From Plectrocnemia conspersa (lineage: Eukaryota > Arthropoda > Insecta > Trichoptera > Polycentropodidae): DNA of 64,000 nucleotides. The translations under genes and the position numbers were made by a program. How positions within the stretch are numbered: the first letter of the stretch is position 1; every line of letters starts with the position of its first letter. Positions 12,598 through 25,879 of this stretch are shown piece after piece. Under the pieces are notes generated by a model. It had not been told where the DNA came from. It made no database searches and saw only the letters and a list, made by a program, of their open reading frames with translations. The stretch is from NCBI GenBank assembly GCA_009617715.1, contig VTFK01000143.1:62001-126000 (forward strand), read 5' to 3'.

Positions 12598-13569
12598 TTA
12601 TTTTGTTGGAATCTGCTTAATATAAATATTCAGATACATTAATAAATAGCAAGATAATTTAAATTTAGATTGTTGCTTCCATGTTAAATTATATTTCTTG
12701 ATCTAAGTAATTTTTAAAATTGCTCTGAATCAAGATCGTGAAAATCATATTTAAAAAAATATGACATGCATATATATATAATATAATAAATATCTTCTGA
12801 GACGCATTTTGAAATTTTGGTCACCATACTTATTCTTGTAATCAACCTCTTGACCCCACGCTTTATGCGGGCATTTTTGAAGGACGACCTATTGTATAAT
12901 AATTATTGCTTTGTAGGACTGTAATAATTTTTCAGCTTAGGGCACTTCGTTGGGCAATTATTTAAATAGGATCCTCAGCACAATTTTTTATTATCTTTAA
13001 CGATGCTAAAAATCTGTAATGGCGAAGAAATATTATGTTATGTATATGAATTATTTTGCGCACTGTTTTTTAAAATCATATAAATTTAAATATACAAATA
13101 GGTTAGATAGATACATTTATTGATATATACATATTTAGAAACACTGTTAATTACACGAAATGTGGATTTAGTTATTAATTTATTTTATTTCAATAAATAT
13201 TTATTTGTTATTAAAAATCTGACCATCATGATAAATATTTCAAAGATATGCGTTTCAAATATTGTACGATACGTTCTTAATTTAATGTAAGTAGAATTAA
13301 GTAGTAAAACTTAACTCTTATTTTAACTGATATTTATGAAGAAATGTTTTTTTTGTTTAAATATATTATTAATCATAATCATAGTTTATTAAGATATAAC
13401 CTCTGAATATAAACGTATATATGATATATAGATACTTATTAATTGAACATTTTTATTTTAATTTTTTTTTTATTTTAATAATAATATAACCATAATGTAT
13501 TACCATAATGCATCATAGTGGTGATTATACAAACTATAATAAACGTTTATAAAATAAATAAAAAAACAG

Positions 13570-13747
13570 TTATGATACACACCTAAAATAGCATTGTCTC
13601 ACACATTTTTTTTCCAGCTCCTTCATAGCAATCGCCGAAAACATTCTTGTGTTTGGTGAGCATATTGAAAGCTGGGTGGTTCGTGTGTTCTCAATCGCTG
13701 ACGTCCTGGCCGCAACATTCAAGAATAAAGAACGTGATCGCAAACTT
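13570..13747 (+). repeat. Dispersed repeat T, copy 1
   Basis: Shares tacacacctaaaata, ttccagctcct, gccgaaaacat and gaacgtgatcgcaaa in the same order with 58154-58310. No coding sequence and no terminal repeats are recognised. Confidence 0.65.
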
Positions 13748-13749
13748 CA

Positions 13750-14850
13750 CAATAAATAAAATATTTACTTACACTTAAGTTCGTATCAGAACCAATTGTT
13801 TAACAGCTTTCAAATTATCATTTAAATGATTGCGATAATATTATATAAATATATATTTCAGGTCCACATCACTATTAAGTTGTCAATAATACAAGAAATA
13901 ATGAAAATAGTTGTGTATTATTTAAGTTGTTTATTTTGTCACTTTCATATACTTGGTACAACGGATCCGCGCGATTTTAAAATCGATTTTTTATCTTATC
14001 TATAATAAAATATTACAATAATTAATAAATTAAATTAGTAAAAAATATAAATTAAGTATAAGATAAATAAATGAAAATATCACAGATGATTCGATTTATC
14101 ATTCGCAACATCCTACGTTGTTTCAATATGTATACAATATAAAACGCTTAATTTACGTTTTAAAATTTTAATACGATTTTTAATCGATAACTTATTTTAT
14201 TTACAGAAAATAAATACATTTGTGCTACATAATCGCTAATTGTACCATTCCGTATTTTTATTATTTGATAGAGAACACAATACGTTAATTAAAACTAATA
14301 TAATAAAACATTAAACATCGGACCTCTTGTCGTACCTGTAATATTCCGTCAACCGACTAAATTCACCTTTATTATATTTTGTTTCTATACTACATCAAAG
14401 ATTAATTTTTAATTGACACCTTTTGAGATTAAGAGCTAAATAAAATTATAAGCGATACAAATCCATTTATTATGTTGAAATAAAAAATTAGTATTAATTT
14501 AATCTTTAACTACATATAATATATTATGTATTGTATTTGAGACAATAATTCAAATTAGGTTTATTATAACAATATTAATATAGATAATTTATATTCGAAA
14601 TATGGATTCAGACGGATAACGGAATATCAATGTCAAGAAATTTAATACGTAGTCTATAAATCATATAAAATGTAATGATAAAAAATCTACCAAGACAATA
14701 TGTATTTTATATAAATTTACAATTTCGTAGCTCTTTTGTAGGTATACTATATATATTATAGTATATTTTTTAAACACTTAACTAACATATTATATTATAT
14801 AATTATAATTTATAATAATGATCTTTTAAATTATCATATATATAAAAAAG
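13750..14850. other. AT-rich non-coding stretch
   Basis: No gene seen. If the exon at 14.9 kb is real, the left part (14400-14860) would hold its 3' UTR; AATAAA-like words are common and no one site can be chosen. Confidence 0.4.
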
Positions 14851-14903
14851 TCTTTGATATTTAACTACTTTTTCGATTTCCGTTCTCTTTTGGTTCTTTT
14901 ACT

Positions 14904-14955
14904 TTAGACGTGTATGGTGAACTCGCGTCTCTCTTGTTCTTGCCTATTCGCGAAC
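14904..14955 (-). CDS. Candidate distal terminal exon of the Dscam4-like gene
   Basis: A strong acceptor (pyrimidine-rich tract ending tttgtatttcag) precedes a short GC-rich coding-like block in AT-rich surroundings. Spliced from the donor inside the proximal stop (phase 2), it reads FANRQEQERREFTIHV-stop. This removes the proximal stop and leaves Ile-His-Val at the C-terminus, a class II-like PDZ ligand. Spliced instead from the phase-1 donor at 28119, it reads GSRIGKNKRDASSPYTSK and runs to a stop at 14861-14863. The intron would be about 13 kb. It could also be the last exon of an unrelated minus-strand gene. The exon signals are seen directly; the link to this gene is inference. Confidence 0.5.
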
Positions 14956-15119
14956 CTGAAATACAAAATAAATTTATATTTATAATATAAAACTAGCATT
15001 AATAAAATTAGATTAATTATTAAAATAATTCTTGTTCATACTTATTAAAACATACAGACAATATCATAGATGATATTTCTATGTATTTACAGGTTATCTA
15101 TAGACTTACATTTTATTCC

Positions 15120-15600
15120 ATATAAGGCCTGATTTGAGCTTTATGCGTGCATGCGAGGGGTAATAAGAATTGAAAGAGCTTTTCCTAAAAAAACACTCCG
15201 TAACGGTTAATGTGTGACGAAAGAAAAAGTGATGGCTCATTTCTCAGAGCGAAATCTCGCCTTTCGGATAAGTGCTACGAAATTTGCGGAGGTTAATAGT
15301 AGAAAGAGACGAGCGGAAAGCTCGCATCAGTTCGCGAAAGCTCGTCGGCGAACTTTAAAGCTTATCCCTGTAGCAGGCCATTATTTTATACGAGCGTTTC
15401 GGGACCGAAGCCCCGGGGATCTGCCCCCCGATCGCTCGCACTCTTACTCGTCTTTCGGACTGGTGCAGGGCTCCGCCCCAACTGAAACAAATACGCTCAT
15501 AATTTATGAAACGATGCCACTAAACGGTTTATACGTTCCTATCAAATCGCGAGAGATCGAACGAAATTTGAACATAAAATTTATACGATCTATGATTTAA
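15120..15600. other. GC/CpG-rich island near the candidate distal exon
   Basis: Contains cgaaagctcgtcggcgaac, gaccgaagccccggggatc and similar CpG-rich words. A 128-codon plus-strand frame from a GTG runs through it but resembles no family and has no Met start context, so I do not call a gene. Possible regulatory element. Confidence 0.35.
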
Positions 15601-18300
15601 TCTTATAACAAGATTAGACAGCGTCAGCGTACACAATTCGAGAATGATTCTATGCTTCTTTGAGCACAAGAAAAAATAAAATATTTGCGAAAAACTAGCT
15701 TTTGTCGTAAACGTTGAATTGTATTGAGAATAATCTAAAGGGAAGTGCTATTTCATTATCCATGATATATTAAGATCTCAGTAATGAGAATACTAATAGA
15801 GAAATTTTTCCTTCTGGATTAGATTCACCGCATTTCTTGCACACAAAAATATGTAGCAGTTTATTGTGGAAGCAGAACAAAGAAACGACTTACGGATCGA
15901 GAGATCATAAACGCTCTATTAGTTTTATTTATCCTATACTTTATACTATATATATTAAATTCAATTTTATCTTAATTACATCATTTTATATTGCCAATAT
16001 ATTATAATTAAGATAGAGCTCCATTTATTAAGATATACATATAAAAAGTAGCCAAAGTTTTAAATGATATATAAAACGCTCCAATTTTTTTACCACATTT
16101 TTATTATTTAAAATTTGCTTCATTTACAGAAATGGTTTATGCCAATGAAAAACAATTCATGAATTCCTTCATTGATACAAATCTTTATTTTTAGATCTGT
16201 TGTTATCATCATAGGCCTTGAACACTGATTGAATTTCCTCTTTCAAGATAATAAGTCCAAATTTTAAAAAAAATGTTAATCTGTAAAATAAAAGTAAGAG
16301 AAATATGATGGATAAAGTAATTGTTAATTCTAATTTGTTTATCTTAAAAAAGTAATTAATCAAGTATGAGTTTTCGCATAATATGGAACAATATCACTCT
16401 TAGTCTGTTCACCAATAACAGAAGTTTTATAAATATTTTTTTTAATTCATGATTTAAATTTCCATAAAAATAATTCCTCTGTAATTCTCTCGCCTGATAT
16501 AGAAATAATCGATTATTAATTTCCCTTATAATCATACTGACACCATTTTTTTCGGGTGCAAACTCAGTTTTGACACCTTTCTGCTATATATTTATTATCC
16601 TGATCAAGGTATTGTAAAGAATCCTTTTCTCATCGCAGGTAGTGATTTCCTTTAGGGATGTTTCCTTACTGTTTCTGAGAACAAAAAAAATACAGACTTT
16701 TGGTCAGTTCGTGCGGTACCTATTTTATATTTTTTTGCACTATTTCAATATCATCCAGTTGTCGTTAAACGGTTACGGAAGAAGCCGTCTGTTGCAAGTG
16801 ACCAAATAATTGTTAATAGATTAGTTTTAAGAATCAACATCTTTATCAACAATATCGGCATAATTTTATTGTTAATATCGCTGTGGGAGTTTAAAACTCC
16901 TGCACAATTAAATTAAAGATCATTTTAACAATTATTTCAAAAATAAAATAACTTGTTTAAAAAGTAAGGCATAAAAATGGACGAAAAATTGTTAATATTT
17001 CTAATAAGCACATCCGTCCTAAGACATTTATCATTTGTAATCATCAAAAAAACTGATCTTTGCAATAATTTGTTCCCTGCGCAAAAGACTATTGTTATTT
17101 TTCCAATAAGAGAAGTATGGCCGGAGTGGAAATCTGGCTAGAAGCGCGAAATAACGTTAAAAAATACCAGTCGTTAAAACCATATGAAATTTCTCAAAAT
17201 AACGCCTTACAGTTATTTGACTAACAGTACCTTCGGCAAATACCAACTTGATATTTTTCGTAGTCTGCGCCGCATTATGTTTTAGTTTTAATTAGTTGAA
17301 AAAAGGATACGATAGTCTTTTGTCGGTTAACGCTTATAAAAAAAACGGCAAATGAGACAAATATAACATCCTTCATGAAATATAAATATGATTATTATTT
17401 TAATCATGGTCCGTTGTTGACCTTAAAATAAATATTGATAAGACTATTTACTGCATATTTTATTAAGTGTGTAATAAAATTACAATGTGTTTTTTCGTTG
17501 AATCAAATAAATACATTCAACATATTTATTTACGTCCTGGAAATATTAGGCATAATAATGACTTTATGATTTCATATATTAAGTAAAAAAAGGTGGCTGT
17601 GTTCTGAGAATGGTGGAAATGATAACAGGATTTTTATTACATCACGAAAGAGTGGTTCGTTTTTCTTCTTTGAACTTAATCGGATTTCCCTACAAGGGTT
17701 GCTTTCGCTTAGCAGAAACACAAATCAAAGATCGATCAAATTTTTGGAATTTATCAGAACCTAAAGAGAATAATATATTGGGTAGTATATCATTACTATT
17801 ATACTTTTTGTCGATCGATGCGTTATCTCTAATGGGCTACAGAACGATTTTTGGCATATAAAAACAAACTAGCTGTAACAAAAACGAAGTTTGAATAAGT
17901 AAAAGGGTATTAGATTGGATGTTTGTTATTCCACAAAGATTTTATTATATAAAAATCGAGAGGAATACAATGAAAATATATATTTTCTAGAGAGAACTAA
18001 AAGCGCTTATCAATATTCATAGTTTTATTTTCCAAGCGCTTATTTCCATACGTTAGTTATACGGTTAATAAAAACAAGAAGCTTTTTACTAATATATGCA
18101 TTATAAATTTGCAGGTCAAAAATACAATAAACTGAATATTTTATAAATACATTGCATAGTATATTATTAAACAACATTTTCATAATGCTATATTTTCTCA
18201 TAGAAATAGGGATTATTATCGGAATGACTGACACATTATATTTTGCAAAAGAAAATTATTGCTCTCAACCCAATAAGACTGATATCATGTCGTAATCAAC
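15601..18300. other. AT-rich non-coding stretch
   Basis: No gene, structured repeat or transposon end seen. Confidence 0.45.
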
Positions 18301-18307
18301 GCTCACC

Positions 18308-18565
18308 GAAGGGGGTCACAAACAACCCCCGCGGCGCTGCTTGGGGTCGCGCAGACAAATGACCGATATCAAACCAAAGCCAGGACCTATCACTTACAGG
18401 AGTGGAAGGCTGGTGAGGTTCGGCACTAACCACCCCTCGTTACGACCTCCAAAACCACCCCTTCAGCTACGAGGCTAATTCCAGAACCGTCAGCAGCTTT
18501 ACGCCCATTTGTCCGAGAGGTCGCGAAATAGATGGGGGGTTTGTTGCACCCCGCGGGCGAAACTC
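18308..18565. repeat. GC-rich block with imperfect terminal inverted repeats
   Basis: Left ggggtcacaaacaaccccc and the inverted right end ggggtgcaacaaacccccc are related, enclosing about 240 bp of unusually GC-rich DNA. It might be an unclassified non-autonomous element or SINE. No coding potential. Confidence 0.35.
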
Positions 18566-18599
18566 TCCCTTAAAGCCGATATAAAGGACAATAAACATT

Positions 18600-21500
18600 T
18601 TTTAATTAAATTTAAAACGGCGCTGTGCGAGCGCAAAGTGGTGTTTCGGCCGTTGAATATTTAATAAAATCCTTTTGGCCCTTTATTCATCATAATCAAA
18701 ACGTCATACTTTTAGCCGCATAGCTAGGAGCATTGTTTTTGAGTGAAAATAATATAATTTTATTATTTTGATGTATTTTTTAATTGAATGTCATATTTTT
18801 AACATGGAAATAGTGAAAATATTTGTATAAATATCAGACTATGAGATTGTAAGTTAAATCCCTATTTTTTATATATTACTAATATTTTATATATTTTTAC
18901 AACATTAATACGCTAGATACTTAACCAACACTACTTGAATATAATATATATTAAAGCAATAAATTAATACTATTATTTTTTTTAATTAAAATAAGAACGA
19001 ATACTGATAAGTTAGAAGTGTAAGCATGCTTTTATAAGCTTGATAAAATATAGAACCAACATTACATAATTTAATAAATATATTATACAAAAATAATAAA
19101 TTGATCAATGGTGCACACAATAATCTTCTAAATTTTTAGAGAGCTTTAAAAACAGGGGTCTGAAATACAAATATGCATAGTATATACATATATATATATA
19201 TAAGGCTTAAAAGTAATATATAGTTTCACGTTATTTTTAATTAAATAATTTGAAAAACAAAATGATAAGCCTTATTCTGATAAAAGTAGTATTTTAATTA
19301 TACTATAAGCACAACATACAGTAACCAACACCTGAAAGACCTGGGTATGAATCCCATTAGAATTTTATTATGCATGGGAGATCAGAATTTGTGATTTTTT
19401 ATATTTATAATTCTAATTGATAATTACAGATTATGTATTCTTAAATTTTTCCTATTCTTACGGATAAATATTGAGATGAAAAATTAAAAAATATATTTAA
19501 ACTAGGTTATGCACAGTGACATTTATTTATTGCAATATTAGTAAATATCACTGATTTGCAGACTTTGATTTCAGTCTGGTGTCTCTCTATAATACACTTT
19601 AAACTTATTTTAAAAACAAAATCTTCAGAGTTAAAAAGATGTCACTGTTAGTACTAGACGCAGATGTGTACCATTATAAAGGGCCAGATCGGAAAAAAAA
19701 CAATAATAAAGTGAGCTTAAAAATTGTCATCTCTTTTAAATTTTAAAACGCAGTGCAAATTTGATATATGAGTACTATTTTTCCTAGTAGATTTATGATA
19801 AAATCATTAAGGAACCTCACAATATCTGCAGCAAAGGTTAATTTTCAATGCCATTTATTATTTAATAGTTGAGGGGAGGATACTACGTTAAGCTTAAAAA
19901 ATCCTAATAAAATTATACCGTGAATAAGGTACTTAAGTACTGTATAAACGGTAAGCAATTCATGATATTCGACTTTCATTTCTGATAAAAAACAAAGTCA
20001 CGAAGCTGATAGAAGTTTAGTTCAAGAGAGCGATTAAAATTTACCGCTGACACAACGGGTTTAATTTTTTTTATAAATCGTGAGTTAAACATGTAATATA
20101 ATAATCTATAGAATTGTACGTATGTATTTGTCATACAATAAATAGAGATAATGTAAGATAAGTAATGCTGAGAGGATATTATACGGAAGTGAAGGCTTAT
20201 ATAATAGTATTCCTAGAATACTCCGCAGAAGTAAAAGTTTAGTGAGTTTTCTGAATAAGAAAATACTTTCGTGGTTTAAGTTAAATTATCTTGTATAATA
20301 TTTTTTTGCATGCTTAGACATTTTTATTTTCGTTATAATATATTATTAAATACAACTTATATATAAAAATATACAAAACTTCTGCATAACCCACGATAGA
20401 AAGAGACACTATTATAGGAAATATAACTTGTATATTTTTTTAGTAATAAAGAAACAGTAAATATTTCACACAGTTTTGTAAATTAAAAAAATAATATAAT
20501 TAGTACGATGCCAATTAATGTAAATGTTCAAAGAGTTTGCCTTAGACTGAATTTTTGTTAATAAATGATTCTATCTTTGAGAAGTTAAAGATCAAAAATA
20601 TGCTTTTAATAAAATAAAAAATATATAACAAACGGGTTGTGTATTTTTGCAAATTTTTTTTTTTTTTTTTTTTAAAAATATTTTAATACGATTGAAATGA
20701 TTTTAATTTATATTTTTATACGAAAAACAGTTTTAATACTTGCCTAATTAAAAGTAATTATTCAAATATATAAAATACACATCTACCAAATTAAACTGTC
20801 AGAAATTAAGCTATACGTTTATATTTTATTACAATTGTATTAAATGTCACGTTTTCATTGCTAAACCAAATGTCGTTAAAAGGGACAACGATCAAATTAA
20901 TATGAACGTTAACGAATATTTTACGTATTCTGTTCGTGAATATTCTACATGAAATTTTTGCAAAATCGAGATAAAATTTTGAAAGCACGTTCACCTGCAA
21001 TTCTTCTTAAAGACAGGTTATTACGGTACAATGGCCACGTGCTAATCGGAACATTTGCATGAACTAATTTTGCTCTGTGAAAAAAGCTGGTAATTTTGAA
21101 CTTTTTAAAATCTAAAATCGATAAAAAAAAGTGTTAAATTTCATGGCATTAATTTAAATATTAATATTAGAGAATTGTGAATGTAATATTATCAGAATAA
21201 AAATAATATGTTATCTCAAATCGGAGCGCAATTTATTGACTTATTTACCCGAATTTGAGAAGAAGTAAAATAATTCAGTCTTATCGCTGGGCACATGACA
21301 AATACAATCTCATTGTATTTATTTGAGTTGTGTCCAAATCGATAATGGCGAAATTTTTCTTAATAATATTTTCAGGATTAAGATAAGAATTTTTATTTCG
21401 AAGACTGAGACAAACACGTTTATAAATCATAGCATAGCTATAGATAAAATTCTGTCAATTCGACATTTTTGCAATGTACAGTGAGATTAAAAAAAACGTG

Positions 21501-22940
21501 GATTTTTGTGAACGATGAAAAAAAAATATTTTTAATGCTTAAAGAGAAATTGTCAATCGATGATTAAGTGTAATGGTTAGTATTTGTATATGATTTATCA
21601 AGAGCTTTAGGAAATATGATAACAAATAATATATTATATTACCTAATCATATATATTACAAGCTGAATATCTATTGATACATCTAACAATATCTAAATAA
21701 ATCAAAAAGATGTATTATTTACTATCGCAATCACTCGAAAATTGAATCAAATATGCCATATATTTTATAGACCATAATTTTCCATTATTGTCGAATGAAA
21801 AAAGGCTTTATTCGCCATATCCTCGAAAGCTCAAATAATAAAATGTTATTTACAATGCTCGCCTCCAATCTCTGCTGCAGCTGACGACAAACGCTTTTTC
21901 CCTTTCATCCCTACGCTTTTTTCAAAACTATATTTCGCACACAAACATGCAAAAAACAGTGATTTTTCTGTGCTCTGTCACATGAGAAGCATAAAAAATA
22001 TTGTATATTCAATATGAAGAAAGCGCTTTTATCTTGACATTCTATTCTTTCCCCTTTTAAGCGTGTCTGAAGGTGAGCCTTTTCAAAACACAAAAACAGT
22101 GCAAACATAACAATTTTAAAGAGGTATATTATATAAACATATTTAGTCCAAGGCTAATATATTATGAATTTATAGCCGTAATATAACTTGGTAGTTTTAT
22201 TATCGCGCGTATGTAGTTTAGAGTTTTCAGTACAGTAAAAACGGATAAAACGCTTTATATCGCAAGGAAAATATAAAACAGAAAAGCGTTTTAAATAAAA
22301 AAGTATTTCGTTAGATCTTTAACGTTACGATAAACGTTCATAATACGTTTAATACAAGGTTCAACTAATTACGCTTTAATACTCTAGTTTTTAATAAACA
22401 TTTATGATAGGAGTTTACTAAGCCATGGGAGATATAATGATCTAAACTTGATGTATCATAAAAGTTTTAAAATCTTAAACAAATAAAACTAGGTATTGGA
22501 AAACCAAATATAAATATTAATAATCATTCAATACAAAGGTTTATCATGAATTTGCATAATATGATTTAAAAACACAGGTAATAATAATTTTTTAGAATTT
22601 ATTTAACAGTTAAATTCTTAGATTATATTTTTTTGTGTTTATTTTGTTGCCTCGAATATATTTCCTCGATTTTCATTTTTTATAGCTCTTGATTGGCTCT
22701 TATTTTTTACTATGCAACTTATTTTTAATCTTAAGTTTCACAATTAAAGATTTTATTGTATACATAGACATTTCTTGAGTACCTTTATCTGTCTTAATAA
22801 ATAAAAAATCAACAGGTTTTCCAAAAAATCGATGTTACATCTGGTTTGTAGAATAAATTAATTGCTTGGCAGCGCTGCCAAACTCCATTCGTCTGAATGC
22901 TTTTTTAGTTATGCCACTCACACAATTGAGATACTATATA
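18600..22940. other. AT-rich non-coding stretch
   Basis: No gene seen. A poly-T run lies near 20657. The segment 19320-19375 has a weak B-box-like gggtatgaatccc that may belong to a tRNA-derived repeat. Confidence 0.45.
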
Positions 22941-22954
22941 AGAGCAAACAACTC

Positions 22955-23050
22955 CCTTTGGGGGTTCCTCAAAGGTCCAACCTGGGCCCTTTGCTTCTTG
23001 TGTTCTTTAATAATGACATAAATACAGCAGCTACAAATTTAAGTATGCAG
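22955..23050 (+). pseudogene. LINE reverse transcriptase fragment
   Basis: The frame PLGVPQRSNLGPLLLVFFND followed by INTAATN matches the G-V-P-Q-G-x-x-L-G-x-L-L-F block of non-LTR RT. At DNA level it is close to 60050-60130 of the LINE in this window (shared ttgggggttcctca and aatgacataaatacagca), so it is a 5'- and 3'-truncated copy of that family. Confidence 0.75.
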
Positions 23051-23059
23051 GTTATTATT

Positions 23060-24270
23060 TTCTTTTCTTGACTCTTAAGAGGCTTCATTAAAGGTAAGTA
23101 ATTGCAGGCTGGTATAACATCACATCCCTTTCTCTGTATCCTTCGATTACATACAACTGCTACAACCGTCTTCCTTATTGATTATCTGTCAAAATTGTAA
23201 CTCTAATACAATTAAAATCATTGATCAATAATAGAGCGATTTTACTTAGCAATTTATTATATACATATATGTACGACATATATGTGTTAGTTAATTGGAA
23301 CACTTTGTTGTGACAGTATCACTTATTTAGTTTTAGAAATTTAAACTCATTTGTAGAAGATATGTTCAAGGAACGAACTTCACAAAAATGGTTCTCTGGT
23401 TATAAATCTCTTGAAGATGCACTAAAGACAATGCGTTTTCTAAACAACGGTATTTAAAGTGTTTTAGTATCATGTTGAAAAATAGTTATTATATTGTAAA
23501 CTGGTTAATTTACTTTCTTTAAAAACATCTGCCCTTGTTTTATTTTTAAAATACAAAACCGCATGATTTTTATAATTTTACTAATAGTTTAAAAGGCTTG
23601 AATTTTGCGAAAAAAGCGCTTCTAGCCATATTACGAGAAAAATCAAAACATTTATACATAAACTCTTTTTAATCTGGGATTTCTAAATAAAAACGAGAAA
23701 AAAATTAATTGCAAAGCTTTTAAGTTAAACGAAACATTAACATATTTTTTTAGTACGGATTGTTTTTATTTAATGGATTGTAATTTCTCATTACGTGTCA
23801 ATGTTCATTTTATTATTTTTTCGAGACAATATTAAATTAAATGTGCACTATTTAACTAGATTTAATTGTTTATATCACGCTAGATTAAATACGATTTTTT
23901 AACTAAAAAATATATGTAAATTTCGCTTGAGATATTTTTAATTATTATTTACTAGTAGTTAAAATATTTTCTATATATTATATACGTCTTTTTTATACTA
24001 TAAAACAATGTATAAATATATACGGTTGTTTCTCCGTTGCGACGAGCTTTCACTGCGATTTGCATTTCCAGCTTTAAAATTTAATTTACCCATTTTTCCT
24101 CCGCACAAACGTTTCCGTCTTCATCCAAGCTCATGTTTTAAATATGAAGTATCACAACGAGTAAATAGTTTATAAACGCTCTCGTCCACCAAAATTAAAT
24201 ATTAATTTTAGATGGCGTACATTATTGGCGTATCAAAAGTATATTTTAAAAAGATTTTCTTTGTGTTGAA
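23060..24270. other. AT-rich non-coding stretch
   Basis: No gene seen. Confidence 0.45.
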
Positions 24271-24279
24271 GAAAAATCA

Positions 24280-24680
24280 TAATTTCCCGGAAGCCGCCTC
24301 CATCTCAGACCATTAAAGTGGCTATTTCCTCGCAATTTGGTTATGCCCAAAGGGAGCTGGGCCCAAAAGGCGTGAAACGGCTAAGGGCGAACGTTGACTT
24401 TATTGCGAAAAAAATTACAACGAAAATATGGCTATCCAATCTCGGCGCCTCTTTTTCGCTTTGAGTGTTGCAAGGAAACTATATTTATGACGATATAATT
24501 TTTTCTCGGGGTCGACGCCAAAGTTTAGGTTACGGTTACGGTCGAAAAAATTCATCCAGAGATAATGTGGAAATGTTCTGGAATCGTATCTCACACACCA
24601 AAAGCTGTGTGTGTGCGTATAAAAACAAAATTATTTTGGCTCTCTTCCAGTCGCCGAAATGATAAACCGGATGGAGATAA
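24280..24680. other. Moderately GC-rich island, unassigned
   Basis: Contains ggaagccgcctccatctc and gggagctgggcccaaaagg. No family is recognised and several short frames overlap on both strands. Short (GT)n and (AC)n runs lie at 24605 and 24690. Confidence 0.3.
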
Positions 24681-25439
24681 AACAAAAAAAACACACACAC
24701 ACAGTATGCCACGAATAATGGCAAAATTCATAAATAATAATGCGCAACAAATTTCACCGTTCACAAAGGAAACCTACAGAATAAAGCCATTTTCTCGCCG
24801 CTGGAGCAATTGCATAATATGAGAATATTATCACAATTCTCAAATTATATCAGTTAAGAAAATAGAAAACGCGACTGAGCATGCTTTCTATATATGCATC
24901 TTCACTTCGCTGTATATATAATACATAAATAAATAAACACTTATACGGTCTGTATATTATATAAATTGGCTAACACAACTTACACGAAGAACTAACAACT
25001 GTGTTCTTTATTTTAATAAATTTAAATTCAAATATCATGTTCTTTTAACCCTTTAAATGCCAGCAAGTTTTTAGTGAGTCACCTATTATACTCTTTCTAA
25101 AAATAAATATGAAATATTTGCTTTACCGATAAATAAAGCTAGTACAATAATCTTTGATAATTACAAAAAATGTATATAATTCGTTAACGTCCAAAAAGGA
25201 AAACAATTCTATAAAAGATGTTTTAAATTTTTCTATGATCGTCTCCAGCGCTGTATGGACTCAGAAAAGATGTATTTTGAATAAATTGATATAATATTGC
25301 AGAATAAACAACGTATTCTATTTTATTTTTGATCAGTCCTTACAGATTTGGGACAGCGTTTGGTGGAAAAAAATGGTTGGCATTTACTAAAATATTTGGG
25401 AAAAATCCTTATTCTTTTAAAATAATCTCTGTGGAATAA

Positions 25440-25835
25440 AATTAATAATGAACAGCTTTGCTTCCATGAAAATCACTTGACAACAAATCAACTAAATATT
25501 TCGACTGAAAATATATGCGATAATTTTAATATGAAAAATAATACAGGTATTTTAATGTTAGATATAGAAAAACTTTCGACACGCTATGGCTTAACTATTT
25601 GATTCACAAATTGTACAAATTTAAGACCCTCAACTATCTGCCACACTTAATACGCTCTTACCTAAAAATTAGAAAGTATGTTGTTTCCCTAAATAATAAA
25701 TACTCGATTCCAGCTGAAGTTCCTCAAAGAAATTTATCTTTTATACGAACAGCACACGAAAATGAAAAAATACGCGATTTTTCATGTATGCTAACGACAC
25801 GGCTTTTTTACCTAATGCTTACAGTCTTTCACAAA
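25440..25835 (+). pseudogene. Jockey-type LINE reverse transcriptase remnant
   Basis: Read across one frameshift near 25580, it gives CDNFNMKNNTGILMLDIEK, then IHKLYKFKTLNYLPHLIRSY, VVSLNNKYSIPAEVPQ. These are the Jockey RT blocks T-G-x-x-x-L-D-x-E-K-A-F-D-x-V-W-H-D-G-L and the A-G-V-P-Q-G-S turn. Stops and substitutions (VPQR in place of VPQG) show it is dead. It is related to the 6.5 kb copy. Confidence 0.75.
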
Positions 25836-25879
25836 TCGCAAATAATTAGCAGAAATATTTTGAAAACATAAATAAATAT

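Noticed and set aside
15214..15600. 128-codon plus-strand reading frame
   Set aside because: It starts at GTG, has no family resemblance, and its openness follows from GC-rich composition. A gene is not supported.
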